From contig DATIIT010000004.1 of NCBI GenBank assembly GCA_035479375.1, forward strand, positions 62,001 through 126,000: a stretch of DNA of 64,000 nt. The letters run 5' to 3'. A program made the translations under genes and the position numbers. Shown here piece by piece: positions 1 through 7,598 of this stretch (position 1 is the first letter of the stretch; every line of letters begins with the position of its first letter). The notes beneath the pieces were generated by a model that saw nothing but the letters and a program-made list of their open reading frames with translations, was not told where the DNA came from and ran no database searches. This DNA is from PMNU01 sp035479375. Lineage in GTDB: Bacteria > Patescibacteriota > Saccharimonadia > Saccharimonadales > UBA4665.

Positions 1-1
1 A

Positions 2-715
2 AAACGCTACGCCCTCATTGCCGACAGCCTGGCGCACGTGTCCTTGGCGGGCGTGGCACTGGGCGTGTTGCTGGGCATTAACCCAGTGTTGGGTGCGCTG
101 GGCGTGGCCATGGCCGCCGCCCTGGTTATGGAGAAACTGCGCGCCGACAAGCGTATCACCGCCGAGGTAGCGCTGGCCATGTTCCTGAGCAGCGGCCTGG
201 CCGTGGCCGTGGTGCTCATTGGGTTCAACAACCGCGCCAACATCAACCTGATGTCCTTCCTGTTTGGTAGTATCACCACTGTGGGGGTGCAAGACCTGTG
301 GATAATTGGCGTACTGGCCGCGCTTGTTGTCGGCGTCGTTGCCGTGTGCTACAAACAGCTCGCCTACACCGTCTTTGATGAGGAACAAGCCCAGGCCAGC
401 GGCCTGCGGGTGCGGCTTTTAAACCAGGCGCTGATGCTCCTGGCGGCACTCACGGTGGTAGTGAGCCTGCGCGTGGTAGGCGGCTTGCTGGTTGGCGCGC
501 TCACGGTAGTCCCAGTGGCCGCGGCGTCCCAGCTGGCGCGCAGCTTTAAGCAGACGCTGGCATACGCCGTAGGGATTGGCATTTTGGCCGTCTTAACTGG
601 TTTGGTGGCGGCATTTTATTTGAACCTGGCAGCGGGCGGCGCGATTGTGCTGGCGGCGCTGGTAGAGTTTTTCCTGTGCCTGCCCATCCGGCGCCTCACG
701 CGTGCCGGAAGCTAG
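2..715 (+). CDS. Metal-type ABC transporter permease (ABC-3/ZnuB family), 5' partial
   Basis: The reading frame is open from base 2, so the gene starts before the window; the first in-frame GTG (38) is not the real start, because the residues ahead of it (RYALIADSLAHVSLAGVALG) already match the conserved cytoplasmic segment of ABC-3 permeases. About 237 residues are visible, with six or seven hydrophobic spans and a second family hallmark, SLRVVGGLLVGAL, followed by PVAAA. This family imports Zn2+, Mn2+ or Fe2+ with a periplasmic binding lipoprotein and an ATPase, which should lie upstream outside the window. The metal cannot be told from the permease. Its stop overlaps the converging DUF1003 gene by four bases. 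Confidence 0.85.
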   Translation, partial: KRYALIADSLAHVSLAGVALGVLLGINPVLGALGVAMAAALVMEKLRADKRITAEVALAMFLSSGLAVAVVLIGFNNRANINLMSFLFGSITTVGVQDLWIIGVLAALVVGVVAVCYKQLAYTVFDEEQAQASGLRVRLLNQALMLLAALTVVVSLRVVGGLLVGALTVVPVAAASQLARSFKQTLAYAVGIGILAVLTGLVAAFYLNLAAGGAIVLAALVEFFLCLPIRRLTRAGS

Positions 716-1161
716 CGCTTCTGCAACAGCTGCTCGATCATCTTGGACTGTTGCATCAGTTGTTGGTCCTGAGCCTCTAGGTGCCGCATGATGTCTTCAA
801 TATCGTGGAAACTGCTGAGCGTGGTCTTGTATTCTTCGTCGGAGCGCAGCTCGGCGTGGCGGCCCTGGATGTTTTGGCCAACCATAATGAGCGGCATCAG
901 CAGCAGCTGCACGATGTTGCCAATAAACAACAGGAACGCAAACGGATACGGGTCAAACGGATGGTGCGAGATGGCGCCTTGCCACAGCATCCATCCGGCC
1001 AGCATAACCACAAAGAAATACACGGCGTACATGGTCCCCACGGCCGATGTTATTAGCAGCGCCAGCCTATCCTGGAAAGACAGCGACGCCTCATGCTGCT
1101 GGTTGACGTTTTGCGGTTTGTGGCGGGTGTGTTGCGGTGCGGTTTGTGCAGAGGTGGCCAT
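712..1161 (-). CDS. DUF1003 family membrane protein
   Basis: 149 residues. After a polar N terminus come two membrane spans (about residues 40-60 and 75-98) containing FDPYPFAFLLF and LLLMPLIMVGQNIQ, the signature of DUF1003 proteins. The C-terminal third is a charged, probably coiled-coil segment (HDIEDIMRHLEAQDQQLMQQ). Family members are inner-membrane proteins of unknown function. GGAG lies ten bases before the ATG, and a TATAAT overlaps the start. It runs opposite to the metal permease and shares its last bases, so co-regulation with the transporter is not implied. Confidence 0.8.
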   Translation of the reverse strand: MATSAQTAPQHTRHKPQNVNQQHEASLSFQDRLALLITSAVGTMYAVYFFVVMLAGWMLWQGAISHHPFDPYPFAFLLFIGNIVQLLLMPLIMVGQNIQGRHAELRSDEEYKTTLSSFHDIEDIMRHLEAQDQQLMQQSKMIEQLLQKR

Positions 1162-1207
1162 TATAGCTGGGCTCCTTAATTACTTTACGCGTTACCTTAC
1201 ACCTATT

Positions 1208-1492
1208 TTACCCCTGCACGCGGGTTTTAGGCCAGACCACCTTGGCAACAACTGCCGATTGCGGCAGCCAACCAAAACTGCGGCTATCGGTGCTGTGCCC
1301 AGGATTATCGCCCAACACAAACACTTGCCCGTCGCTGACCTGCGCGACGCGCTTTATTTTCTCGAGCCCATCGTGGCGGACTATAACAACATCGCCCGGC
1401 CGGGAACGACGCGTGCGTCTGGCGACAACCAGTCTATCTGCCGCCAGCGCAGGCAGCATACTATCACCCACTACCCGCCGAAGCAAGAGCAT
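1208..1492 (-). CDS. sodX: Nickel-type superoxide dismutase maturation protease (SodX-like, S26 family)
   Basis: 94 residues starting with MLLLRRVVGDSMLPAL. I place the start at the ATG at 1492 because it lies two bases after the sodN stop; a longer frame would run into sodN. GDSMLP carries the presumed nucleophile Ser and EKIKRV the Lys general base of signal-peptidase-like S26 proteases; GDNPGHSTDSRSFG is the conserved box that follows. In known systems this enzyme removes the SodN leader so that the new N-terminal His can bind nickel. Its position directly behind sodN supports that role. Unlike classical leader peptidases there is no obvious long transmembrane anchor. Confidence 0.88.
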   Translation of the reverse strand: MLLLRRVVGDSMLPALAADRLVVARRTRRSRPGDVVIVRHDGLEKIKRVAQVSDGQVFVLGDNPGHSTDSRSFGWLPQSAVVAKVVWPKTRVQG

Positions 1493-1494
1493 TA

Positions 1495-1890
1495 TTAGGC
1501 CTTTTTGGCCTCGCCTTTTGTTTCCCAAAAAATGTCGGCAATTTCCTGGATTTGGGCAACCAGCTTCTTCCCTTCTTCCACTTCCAGATGGTGCTTGCAC
1601 TCGCTGGCCTGCTTAATGGCCTTCCAAAATTTGTCGTGCAGGTCCGGATATTTCTCTAGGTGCTCCGGCTTAAAATAGTCTGCCCACAGGACCAGCAGGT
1701 GGTGCTTTACCAGCTCGGCGCGCTCTTCTTTTAAGATGACGGCGCGCATTTTGTTGTGCTCGTCCAGGTCGTTGTATTTGGTCTGGATGGCCATGACGCT
1801 CTTGGCCTCAATGAGCGCCTGCGCCGGGTCGTACACACCGCACGGCAGGTCACAGTGGGCGTACACCGGCTTGATAAATGATAATTTCAT
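1495..1890 (-). CDS. sodN: Nickel superoxide dismutase
   Basis: 131 residues. The nickel hook HCDLPCGVYDPAQA starts at residue 12 and is intact: His1, Cys2 and Cys6 of the mature protein, with the CGVYDP turn, are all present. The rest matches the four-helix bundle seen in actinobacterial NiSOD (RAELVKHHLLVLWADYFKP; IFWETK near the end). The leader MKLSFIKPVYA is 11 residues and would be removed by the SodX-like protease encoded next. The enzyme dismutates superoxide to oxygen and peroxide as a hexamer. The nearby metal permease is on the other strand, so a nickel link is speculative. NiSOD in a CPR-like genome suggests lateral origin. Confidence 0.95.
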   Translation of the reverse strand: MKLSFIKPVYAHCDLPCGVYDPAQALIEAKSVMAIQTKYNDLDEHNKMRAVILKEERAELVKHHLLVLWADYFKPEHLEKYPDLHDKFWKAIKQASECKHHLEVEEGKKLVAQIQEIADIFWETKGEAKKA

Positions 1891-1975
1891 AAGTTCCCTC
1901 CGTTACCTTTCCACTATAGCATGGGTGCTGGACGAGATTTGTATGCGCGCACACCACTTGGTATACTGCAGCTCC

Positions 1976-2842
1976 ATGCCCATCAAAGTAGACAAATACG
2001 AGCTACATGGCTACGCATACGGCAACGACATCGCCGTTGTCTTCCCCTACCCGCACGGCGGTGAGCCGCATAACAACCAGGAGTTTTTAAGAGGCGTTGC
2101 CCTGCTGACCGGCGGCCTTGCCGTGGGTCTGCAAACCCCGGGCACTGGCAAAATGTATATTGACCGCGCCACCCGTGCCCGGCTGCGGCCCGGGCGGCTA
2201 CACGAACTGGCTGCCGAGCATGCCTACGACGTTAAGCAGGTGCTCGATAGCGAAGGGCGCTCGGCCCGCGTCTTGGTGGCGCACTCCGGACGCGTGGCGC
2301 TCGGCGCGCGCATGCAAACCAGCCCGGCACGCCCCTTCACCGGGGTAGTGCTCCGGGATGGCACCAATTTATGCGCACCGGAACCAGTTAGGCAGGGCTA
2401 CCGCCGCCTCACCCACCAAGCACCAGCCCGTTTTACCAGCTACGGCGACGACTACAAACCACTTCTCCACCGGCTGCGCGACAAACGGGCAAGGCTGCAC
2501 GGCTACGTGGAGGTCGTCAACCAGGGAAGGTTGCTATGTAGCGAAGAGTCCATTGACGCCGTCCAAGCCCTCGCCGCCGACCCTACCACCCCACTGCTCC
2601 ACATGACATTCGAGGAAGGGATTTGCGGCCCAGTCCCCGACCAGTACCTGTTCGCCTGCCACTTGCGGGGTATCCGCGCCGATGCCGCCACCCCTGAAGC
2701 ACGGGCGCCGCTAATCGCCCAGGTGGTACCCGGCGCGCATGGCGACCTCCAGAACCACGGGCTGCTCGACAGCCAGATCCGTGCAATTGTGCCGCCTACG
2801 GTGTTCCAGAAGCCTTGCGCGACGCTTCCGCCCGCCACTTAG
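1976..2842 (+). CDS. Unknown protein, possibly alpha/beta-hydrolase fold
   Basis: 288 residues from the ATG at 1976 (MPIKVDKYELHGYAYG). The frame is open further upstream but that part is antisense to sodN. A TATACT at 1962-1967 lies eight bases before the ATG and no Shine-Dalgarno is visible, which suggests a leaderless transcript. VLVAHSGRVALG (about residue 105) resembles a nucleophile elbow, VVLRDGTNL the strand after it, and VVPGAHGDLQNHG near the C terminus the catalytic-His loop of alpha/beta hydrolases, but the GxSxG is imperfect (AHSGR). I do not recognise the family. The 3' end overlaps trmD by 47 bases tail to tail. Confidence 0.6.
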   Translation: MPIKVDKYELHGYAYGNDIAVVFPYPHGGEPHNNQEFLRGVALLTGGLAVGLQTPGTGKMYIDRATRARLRPGRLHELAAEHAYDVKQVLDSEGRSARVLVAHSGRVALGARMQTSPARPFTGVVLRDGTNLCAPEPVRQGYRRLTHQAPARFTSYGDDYKPLLHRLRDKRARLHGYVEVVNQGRLLCSEESIDAVQALAADPTTPLLHMTFEEGICGPVPDQYLFACHLRGIRADAATPEARAPLIAQVVPGAHGDLQNHGLLDSQIRAIVPPTVFQKPCATLPPAT

Positions 2843-3461
2843 CGATCTCGCCGTGATGGCCGCTCAACAGCACGTCAGGCACCGGCATATCCCGGAACAC
2901 TTCCGGCCGGGTATACTGGGGGAATTCGATGCTGACGTCGTCGTCCTGGAACGATTCGATGTCCACGCTCGTCTCGCCGCCCAACACACCAGGCAGCAGG
3001 CGCACTACGGAATCAACAAATAGCATGGCTGGCAGCTCGCCGCCGGTTAACACGTAGTTGCCGATGCAATACTGGCGGTCCACCCAGGCGGTGACGCGCT
3101 CGTCGTAACCCTCGTAGCGCGGGCAAATAATGATGAGCCCGGCGTCGCTGGCGGCCAGCTCTTTGGCGTCCGACTGCTTATACATTTTGCCGCGCGGCGT
3201 GGGCAGCAGCACCAGTGCGCCCGGGTCGTTCTTTTTAGCCAATTCGATGGCCGCTACCAGCGGCTCGGGCTTGAGCAGCATGCCGTCGCCGCCGCCGTAG
3301 GGCGTGTCGTCTACCTGATTACGCGGGCCAAGGCCAAAATCGCGCAGGTTTATAAAGCTATAGGCAGCCAGGCCGCGGTCGGCCGCCTTCCACAGCATGC
3401 TGTTGCCCAAAACGCCCGTAAACATTTCCGGGAACAGCGTAATTATCTGTATTTTCTTCAT
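2796..3461 (-). CDS. trmD: tRNA (guanine-N1-)-methyltransferase
   Basis: 221 residues. It methylates G37 of tRNAs reading CNN codons with S-adenosylmethionine, preventing +1 frameshifts. The SPOUT trefoil-knot signatures are clear: IITLFPEMF at the N terminus, DDTPYGGGDGMLL, the knot segment ICPRYEGYDERV, IGNYVLTGGELPAM, and the C-terminal YTRPEVF plus VLLSGHHGEI. It lacks the last roughly 25 residues of the E. coli protein. Its ATG is eight bases from a TATACT -10 box (minus strand, 3470-3475), and a terminator at 3479-3506 separates it from the KH gene, so it has its own promoter despite the usual rpsP-KH-rimM-trmD grouping; rimM is absent. Confidence 0.97.
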   Translation of the reverse strand: MKKIQIITLFPEMFTGVLGNSMLWKAADRGLAAYSFINLRDFGLGPRNQVDDTPYGGGDGMLLKPEPLVAAIELAKKNDPGALVLLPTPRGKMYKQSDAKELAASDAGLIIICPRYEGYDERVTAWVDRQYCIGNYVLTGGELPAMLFVDSVVRLLPGVLGGETSVDIESFQDDDVSIEFPQYTRPEVFRDMPVPDVLLSGHHGEIAKWRAEASRKASGTP

Positions 3462-3478
3462 CTGCCATCAGTATACAC

Positions 3479-3506
3479 AAAAAGACCGGCGTTAACCGGT
3501 CTTTTT
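3479..3506 (-). terminator. Intrinsic terminator between KH gene and trmD
   Basis: Nine-base stem (AAAGACCGG / CCGGTCTTT) with a six-base loop and A/T tracts on both sides, so it could work in both directions. It lies upstream of the trmD promoter and would end transcripts coming from rpsP and the KH gene. Confidence 0.8.
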
Positions 3507-3604
3507 GCCACATATAGGGCTCCCAAATTACCGTTGCCGGCAACGTGGCTCGCATGAGCTCATAAGGTTTTTGTTTTTAAGGTCAGTCGTTTGACTTATA
3601 CCTA

Positions 3605-4090
3605 TTATACGTCAAGGTCGTCGAGTTCTTCAAGCTCTTTGCGCGTTTTGTCTACCACGCTGCTGGCGCTGGCCGTGGGGCGCGACGGGAAATCGTCGTC
3701 ATCGTCGGCGGATTGGCTAGTGGCTGCGGGCTCGTTGGCGGCTTGGCTGTGGCTGGGGCCGCTTGCGTCGCCTGAGTTGTCATCAGCTTGGGCGTCGTCG
3801 CTGTGGCCGCCGCTACTGCTGTTGCTGCCAGAGAAACCCGGCTCGCCGTTGTCGACGATCTTCAGGTTGTAGCGGGCGTCGTTTTTGGTGCCCAGGGCGC
3901 GCAGCAAGGTGCGCAAAGACTGGGCGGTAGCGCCGCGCTTGCCAATGACACGCCCGAGGTCTTCGGGGTCAACGGTGAGCTCCAAAAGCACGCCTTTTTC
4001 ATCTATGCGGCGCTCGATTACAACGGCTTCGGGCTTGCTTACCAGTGATTTTACGATGTATTCGACGAATTGTTGGTCGATACTGCTCAT
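3605..4090 (-). CDS. KH-domain RNA-binding protein (KhpA family) with acidic tail
   Basis: 161 residues. Residues 1-80 are a single KH domain with the RNA-gripping loop GRVIGKRGATAQSLRTLL, as in KhpA (YlqC), which acts with KhpB in RNA regulation and cell elongation. The family is usually 75-85 residues; here a second half of Ser/Asn/Asp-rich low complexity follows (GSNSSSGGHSDDAQADD, then DDDDDFPSR) and ends in ELEELDDLDV. The tail looks disordered and acidic and is the unusual part. Neighbour of rpsP, the classic context for this gene. Confidence 0.88.
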   Translation of the reverse strand: MSSIDQQFVEYIVKSLVSKPEAVVIERRIDEKGVLLELTVDPEDLGRVIGKRGATAQSLRTLLRALGTKNDARYNLKIVDNGEPGFSGSNSSSGGHSDDAQADDNSGDASGPSHSQAANEPAATSQSADDDDDFPSRPTASASSVVDKTRKELEELDDLDV

Positions 4091-4224
4091 ACAGTAAACT
4101 CCTCTTAGTTAACTGGTTAACTTATTATAACAGATGCCACGACCGATGCTGTGAACAATTTCTCAGAACACGGAATCCGTGGTATGTACGGTGTTTGATA
4201 CGGAGGTGCCGACGAACTCCGGAG

Positions 4225-4253
4225 AAAAAAAGAAGCCCTTAGGCTTCTTTTTT
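4225..4253 (-). terminator. Terminator embedded in the rpsP stop codon
   Basis: Minus-strand hairpin AAGAAGCC / GGCTTCTT flanked by A and T runs. The rpsP TAA (4239-4241) forms the loop, so the last five codons of S16 encode the left side of the terminator. It would largely separate rpsP from the KH gene. Confidence 0.85.
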
Positions 4254-4667
4254 GTCTTCTGCGGGTTCTTCCGCGGGAGTTTCAGCCTCGGCGGCCGCGG
4301 GAGCCTCAGGTGCCGGTTCTTCAGCGGCTGGCTCTTCAGCTTTAGGCTCTTCCTTGGGCTGGTGCTTGCGCAGTTTTTCCGGGTTGCGGAGCTTGCCGGC
4401 TTTTTCGCCATTTACGGTGACCCAGCTGGGCAGCTTCACACCTTCACTTTTCAGCAGGGCGGCGGCGCGGTCAGAGGGCTGGGCGCCGTTGGCCAGGAAT
4501 TTCTCAGCCTTTTCTTTGTCCAAAACAGCGGCCTTGGCGTGCGGGTCGTAGCTACCCAACAGGGCAACAACCTTGCCGCTGGTAGGCGTTACGCGGGATT
4601 CTTGCACCACGACGCGGAACATGGCGTGGCCTTTGCGGCCGGTACGTTGCATGCGGATAGCTAACAT
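4239..4667 (-). CDS. rpsP: 30S ribosomal protein S16 with Glu/Ala/Pro-rich extension
   Basis: 142 residues starting MLAIRMQRTGRKGHAMF, the universal S16 start; upstream codons in the same frame belong to the leader. The core (about residues 1-80) contains YDPHAKAAVLDKEKAEKFL and the GAQPSD turn. After SWVTVNGEKAGKLRNPEKL a 50-residue tail of alternating Glu, Ala, Pro and Lys follows, absent from E. coli S16 (82 residues). S16 helps assemble the 30S body. A strong promoter (4723-4751) and an AAGGGA Shine-Dalgarno precede it. Confidence 0.97.
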   Translation of the reverse strand: MLAIRMQRTGRKGHAMFRVVVQESRVTPTSGKVVALLGSYDPHAKAAVLDKEKAEKFLANGAQPSDRAAALLKSEGVKLPSWVTVNGEKAGKLRNPEKLRKHQPKEEPKAEEPAAEEPAPEAPAAAEAETPAEEPAEDKKEA

Positions 4668-4722
4668 TGTTGAATAATTCTCTCTTTCCCTTACAAATAG
4701 ATTATTGAAACAATCTGCACTT

Positions 4723-4751
4723 ATTTTACAGATAACCGCCCCTGATGTCAA
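4723..4751 (-). promoter_or_regulatory. Sigma-70-type promoter of rpsP
   Basis: Minus strand TTGACA (4746-4751), 17-base spacer, TAAAAT (4723-4728). The predicted start is near 4716, giving a leader of about 50 bases with an AAGGGAAAGAG ribosome site. The -35 box overlaps the stop codon of the upstream acetyltransferase. Confidence 0.75.
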
Positions 4752-5311
4752 CTAGGCAGGCGTGGGAGTTCCTTGACAAAATACGCCCCGACGCACGGGA
4801 CGGGCTGCGCGCCATAGTTGCCGGCCTCGTCCTTGCGGAACGCGGTGTACTCTACCGCCTCGAGCCCAGGAACCGGCGCAAAACCTTCCCGCTCCCAAAA
4901 ACGGCGGCCGTCCGGGTTTTCGTGGCCGACCGACAACATCAGCTGGCCGCAGCCACGGTCCTGGGCTTCCTGCACCACAACCGCCATGATTGCCGAGCCA
5001 ATCCCTTGGCGGCGGTGGCCTTCTGGGACCTCTACAAAGGCCACGTTGGGCACGCCCGCTAACTTTTCCTTCACCGGCCCGTCCCGCAGCGGGCTGAGCC
5101 AGTTGACGCCGGCCTGGCCACGGGGCGAGCCGTCTGCCTCTGCCTCGGCCACAAAGAAGGAAATGTTGCCAACCGATAGGGCGTAGCCCAAGCTTCTGGA
5201 GACAACCCCAGGCAAAACAAGGCGGCCTGTAGCCAAGTCGCCGGCTAAGGACTGGTTGCTTACTGGACGGATATTGATTATTTCGGCGCCGCTGCGCAGG
5301 AGTTCGGCCAT
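4748..5311 (-). CDS. GNAT family N-acetyltransferase
   Basis: 187 residues. The acetyl-CoA pyrophosphate loop is RRQGIGSA (about residue 101), preceded by the strand VAFVEVPEGH and followed by AIMAVVVQEAQDRGC and LSVGHENPDGRRFWEREGF, the usual order of GNAT motifs A and B. The acceptor substrate cannot be deduced. The 60 N-terminal residues are not a recognisable domain. The gene directly precedes rpsP but is separated from it by the rpsP promoter. Confidence 0.85.
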   Translation of the reverse strand: MAELLRSGAEIINIRPVSNQSLAGDLATGRLVLPGVVSRSLGYALSVGNISFFVAEAEADGSPRGQAGVNWLSPLRDGPVKEKLAGVPNVAFVEVPEGHRRQGIGSAIMAVVVQEAQDRGCGQLMLSVGHENPDGRRFWEREGFAPVPGLEAVEYTAFRKDEAGNYGAQPVPCVGAYFVKELPRLPS

Positions 5312-5326
5312 GGGGGTCTCCTTATC

Positions 5327-5869
5327 TTACTCTCTTATGGCGGGCTTGCGTCCGGCCAACAACCCTTCGTAGCGCTCACGCAGGCCATCAAAGGCGCTGG
5401 GCGGCACCCATAATTGCTTCCTACGCGGCAAGCCGGTTTCTTTCTTAAGATCTCCCCATGAGGCTACGCCGACCTTCAGTGCATCAGCCGGCGAAACCAC
5501 CGTAATAGAGGGTGAGTGCTGCCTGTCGAGCCCTAGGCTTACCCGGGTGACCACACCGTCAGTGGGTGGCTCGGGGCGCTCCCAGACCGCAGGATAAGGG
5601 AAGCTGTATGTTACCGGCGTCCCCTCGACGACATGCCCCATAATTGCCGCAGTAGCCCGCAATAAAGGGACGTCCCCGTCGCGCATCTTGGCTATCTCTA
5701 GGCCTTGTATCCGGGACCGGGCACCTGAGCCGGCCACAAATAAATCAGCGATAAGCTCTCCGGGATTAACGGCGCCAGCCTGCCCCATGGCCGCAATACC
5801 GGCATGGAAAGTCTGGACCTCAGGGACGGTTTCTAAATACGGCGCTATGGGGATATCAGCGTGGAGCAT
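5327..5869 (-). CDS. Hypothetical protein
   Basis: 180 residues, start MLHADIPIAPYL. Not recognised. No signal peptide, no membrane span. The middle part is rich in beta-forming segments (VTYSFPYPAVW; SITVVSPADALKVGVASWGDL) and a basic stretch GLPRRKQLWVP follows; the layout looks like a small soluble enzyme or adaptor domain. It ends 16 bases before the acetyltransferase gene, so the two may be cotranscribed. Confidence 0.6.
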   Translation of the reverse strand: MLHADIPIAPYLETVPEVQTFHAGIAAMGQAGAVNPGELIADLFVAGSGARSRIQGLEIAKMRDGDVPLLRATAAIMGHVVEGTPVTYSFPYPAVWERPEPPTDGVVTRVSLGLDRQHSPSITVVSPADALKVGVASWGDLKKETGLPRRKQLWVPPSAFDGLRERYEGLLAGRKPAIRE

Positions 5870-5939
5870 GGCACTTCCTTTGGTGGTGATTAGGCAACCT
5901 CAGCTACTTTTACATATAGCCACCCTAATGTCAACGTCA

Positions 5940-6389
5940 TCAGGATATGGCAAGCTGTTTGTAGAAGCTAACTACATCGCAATAAGCATCGTCACGGGTA
6001 TAGCCTAATTTGTCGTAAAACCCTGCCGCGCTGGCATACGCACAGACTTCAAGCTTGCTAGTACCGCTGGCGGCCAAGTCGGCCTCTACGGCAGTGAGGA
6101 GGCGCCCGCCCAACCCCTGCCGCCGCATGTCGCGGCGCGCCGCAATCCGCCTCAGCTCAGCCAGGTTGCGGCCGGCGTCAATCACGACAGCTCCAGCGAA
6201 TAGGGCGCGCTCAGCATCCACCAAGCCATAGACTTTGGCGTCGACATCGCTGTAGTGCACGGCGGCGCTGTCAGTGGGCGACCCCTCAAAGCCCTCCGCA
6301 AATATCCAGGAGACTATCCGCTCTATTTCCTGGGCCGGGCCAGTGGCGACGTGGTAGTTAACAACGGTGAGGGAATCCGGGGAGACCAT
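5940..6389 (-). CDS. GNAT family N-acetyltransferase
   Basis: 149 residues from the ATG at 6389, two bases after the rnc stop; the longer open frame upstream is antisense-like noise inside rnc. Motif A is RRDMRRQGLGGRLLTAVEAD with the R-x-x-G-x-G loop at about residue 95, followed by LEVCAYASAAGFYDKLGY, the typical motif B ending. Substrate unknown. Tight spacing to rnc suggests translational coupling. It is not related in detail to the acetyltransferase at 4748-5311. Confidence 0.85.
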   Translation of the reverse strand: MVSPDSLTVVNYHVATGPAQEIERIVSWIFAEGFEGSPTDSAAVHYSDVDAKVYGLVDAERALFAGAVVIDAGRNLAELRRIAARRDMRRQGLGGRLLTAVEADLAASGTSKLEVCAYASAAGFYDKLGYTRDDAYCDVVSFYKQLAIS

Positions 6390-6391
6390 AC

Positions 6392-7108
6392 CTATGCGGC
6401 GGCTTTGGGCTTGGCGCCGTAGCTGGCCAGCGCAGCCTCGGCCGCCTTCTGCTGGCCGGCTTGCTTGCTTGGGCCCTGGCCGGTGCCCTTGAGCGCGCCG
6501 CCCACAAATACGCCCACGGTAAAGATTTTTTCGTGGTCCGGGCCTTCTTCGCCCAGCACTTTGTACACGGGCGTGTGGTTGTCGCGGCTCTGCGCCACCT
6601 CTTGCAAGTGCGATTTGGCGTCCAGCCACGACCCGGTCTTCAAAATCTCTTTAAAGGTCACCAGAATGCTCTTGGTGATGAAGCTCTTGGCCGCGCCATA
6701 TCCTTTGTCTAGGTAAATGGAGCCCACCACCGCCTCGTAGCTGTTGGCCAGGATTTGCGCCCGGGCGCGGTCGGTGCCGTGCTTTTCGCCGCGGCTCAGG
6801 CGCAGCAAGGGCTCAAAGCCAAACTTGGTAGCTGCCGCGCCGATGCTCTCGGTGCGCACCAGGCTGCTGCGCCAGTTGGTAAGGATGCCCTCCGGCTCGC
6901 TAAAGTTGTTATACAGATATTCGGTGACTACCAGCTCCAGCACGGCGTCGCCCAGGAATTCCAGGCGCTCGTTGTGCTCGCTGACGGTCTTTTTGTGCTC
7001 ATTCACATATGAGCGGTGCGTAAACGCGGTGACTAGTAATTGTATGTTGTCGTAGGTGACGCCCAACACTTTTTGGGCGAATTCTATGTACGGGTTATAA
7101 TCTTGCAT
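6392..7108 (-). CDS. rnc: Ribonuclease III
   Basis: 238 residues. It cleaves double-stranded RNA in rRNA precursors and structured mRNAs. The catalytic domain signature is HNERLEFLGDAVLELVV (about residue 45), and the second acidic site lies in ANSYEAVVGSIYLDKGY. The C-terminal double-stranded-RNA-binding domain starts near residue 163 (SHLQEVAQ) and contains GQGPSKQAGQQKAAEAAL. A short basic Ala/Lys/Pro tail ends the protein. The 5' end overlaps the NUDIX gene by 14 bases, so the nusB-NUDIX-rnc-acetyltransferase genes form one operon. Confidence 0.97.
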   Translation of the reverse strand: MQDYNPYIEFAQKVLGVTYDNIQLLVTAFTHRSYVNEHKKTVSEHNERLEFLGDAVLELVVTEYLYNNFSEPEGILTNWRSSLVRTESIGAAATKFGFEPLLRLSRGEKHGTDRARAQILANSYEAVVGSIYLDKGYGAAKSFITKSILVTFKEILKTGSWLDAKSHLQEVAQSRDNHTPVYKVLGEEGPDHEKIFTVGVFVGGALKGTGQGPSKQAGQQKAAEAALASYGAKPKAAA

Positions 7109-7598
7109 CTCTTATTTTTTTCATTCCCACCAATATTAATTTACCAATGTCGTCGTAGGCAATTTTGTCTATGGCCGTGGCCGCCGGGAACCAGGTGATG
7201 GCATTGAGCCAATCTTCGCCGTCTAGGTCGTCGGTGTCGCCCAGAGCCTGCACCAAGTAGATGTGCATGGTCATGAGCACCAGTGTCTGGCCGCGGCGGT
7301 AGCGGAAACTCACCTTGCCCAGCCAGTTGAAGACCTTCATTTCCTTAAGGCCGGTCTCTTCGTTGATTTCGCGCTCGGCGGTCTGCTTGGGCTCTTCGCC
7401 CTCTTCCACGTGGCCTTTAGGGATGGTCCAGCGGTCTTTGGCGTCCTGGATGAGCAGGATCTCTACTTTACTGGGGTCGGTTTTGCTTTTGCGGAAGATG
7501 ACGCCGCCAGCGGTGGTTTCGTGGACCACCTCTTGGATGCTCGGCCGCCCGCGACCGGGCGCAAAGCGCCGGAAGTCCGGGAGCTTGGGCCGTTTCAT
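7095..7598 (-). CDS. NUDIX hydrolase
   Basis: 167 residues. The NUDIX box is complete: G-H-V-E-E-G-E at about residue 83, then REINEETGL, giving the GX5EX7REUXEEXGU pattern that binds Mg2+ and hydrolyses nucleoside diphosphates linked to X. WTIPKGHVEEGEE resembles MutT/diadenosine-polyphosphate hydrolases, but the substrate is not determined. A basic N-terminal stretch (MKRPKLPDFRRFAPGRGRP) precedes the fold. It overlaps nusB by four bases and rnc by 14. Confidence 0.9.
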   Translation of the reverse strand: MKRPKLPDFRRFAPGRGRPSIQEVVHETTAGGVIFRKSKTDPSKVEILLIQDAKDRWTIPKGHVEEGEEPKQTAEREINEETGLKEMKVFNWLGKVSFRYRRGQTLVLMTMHIYLVQALGDTDDLDGEDWLNAITWFPAATAIDKIAYDDIGKLILVGMKKIRDARL

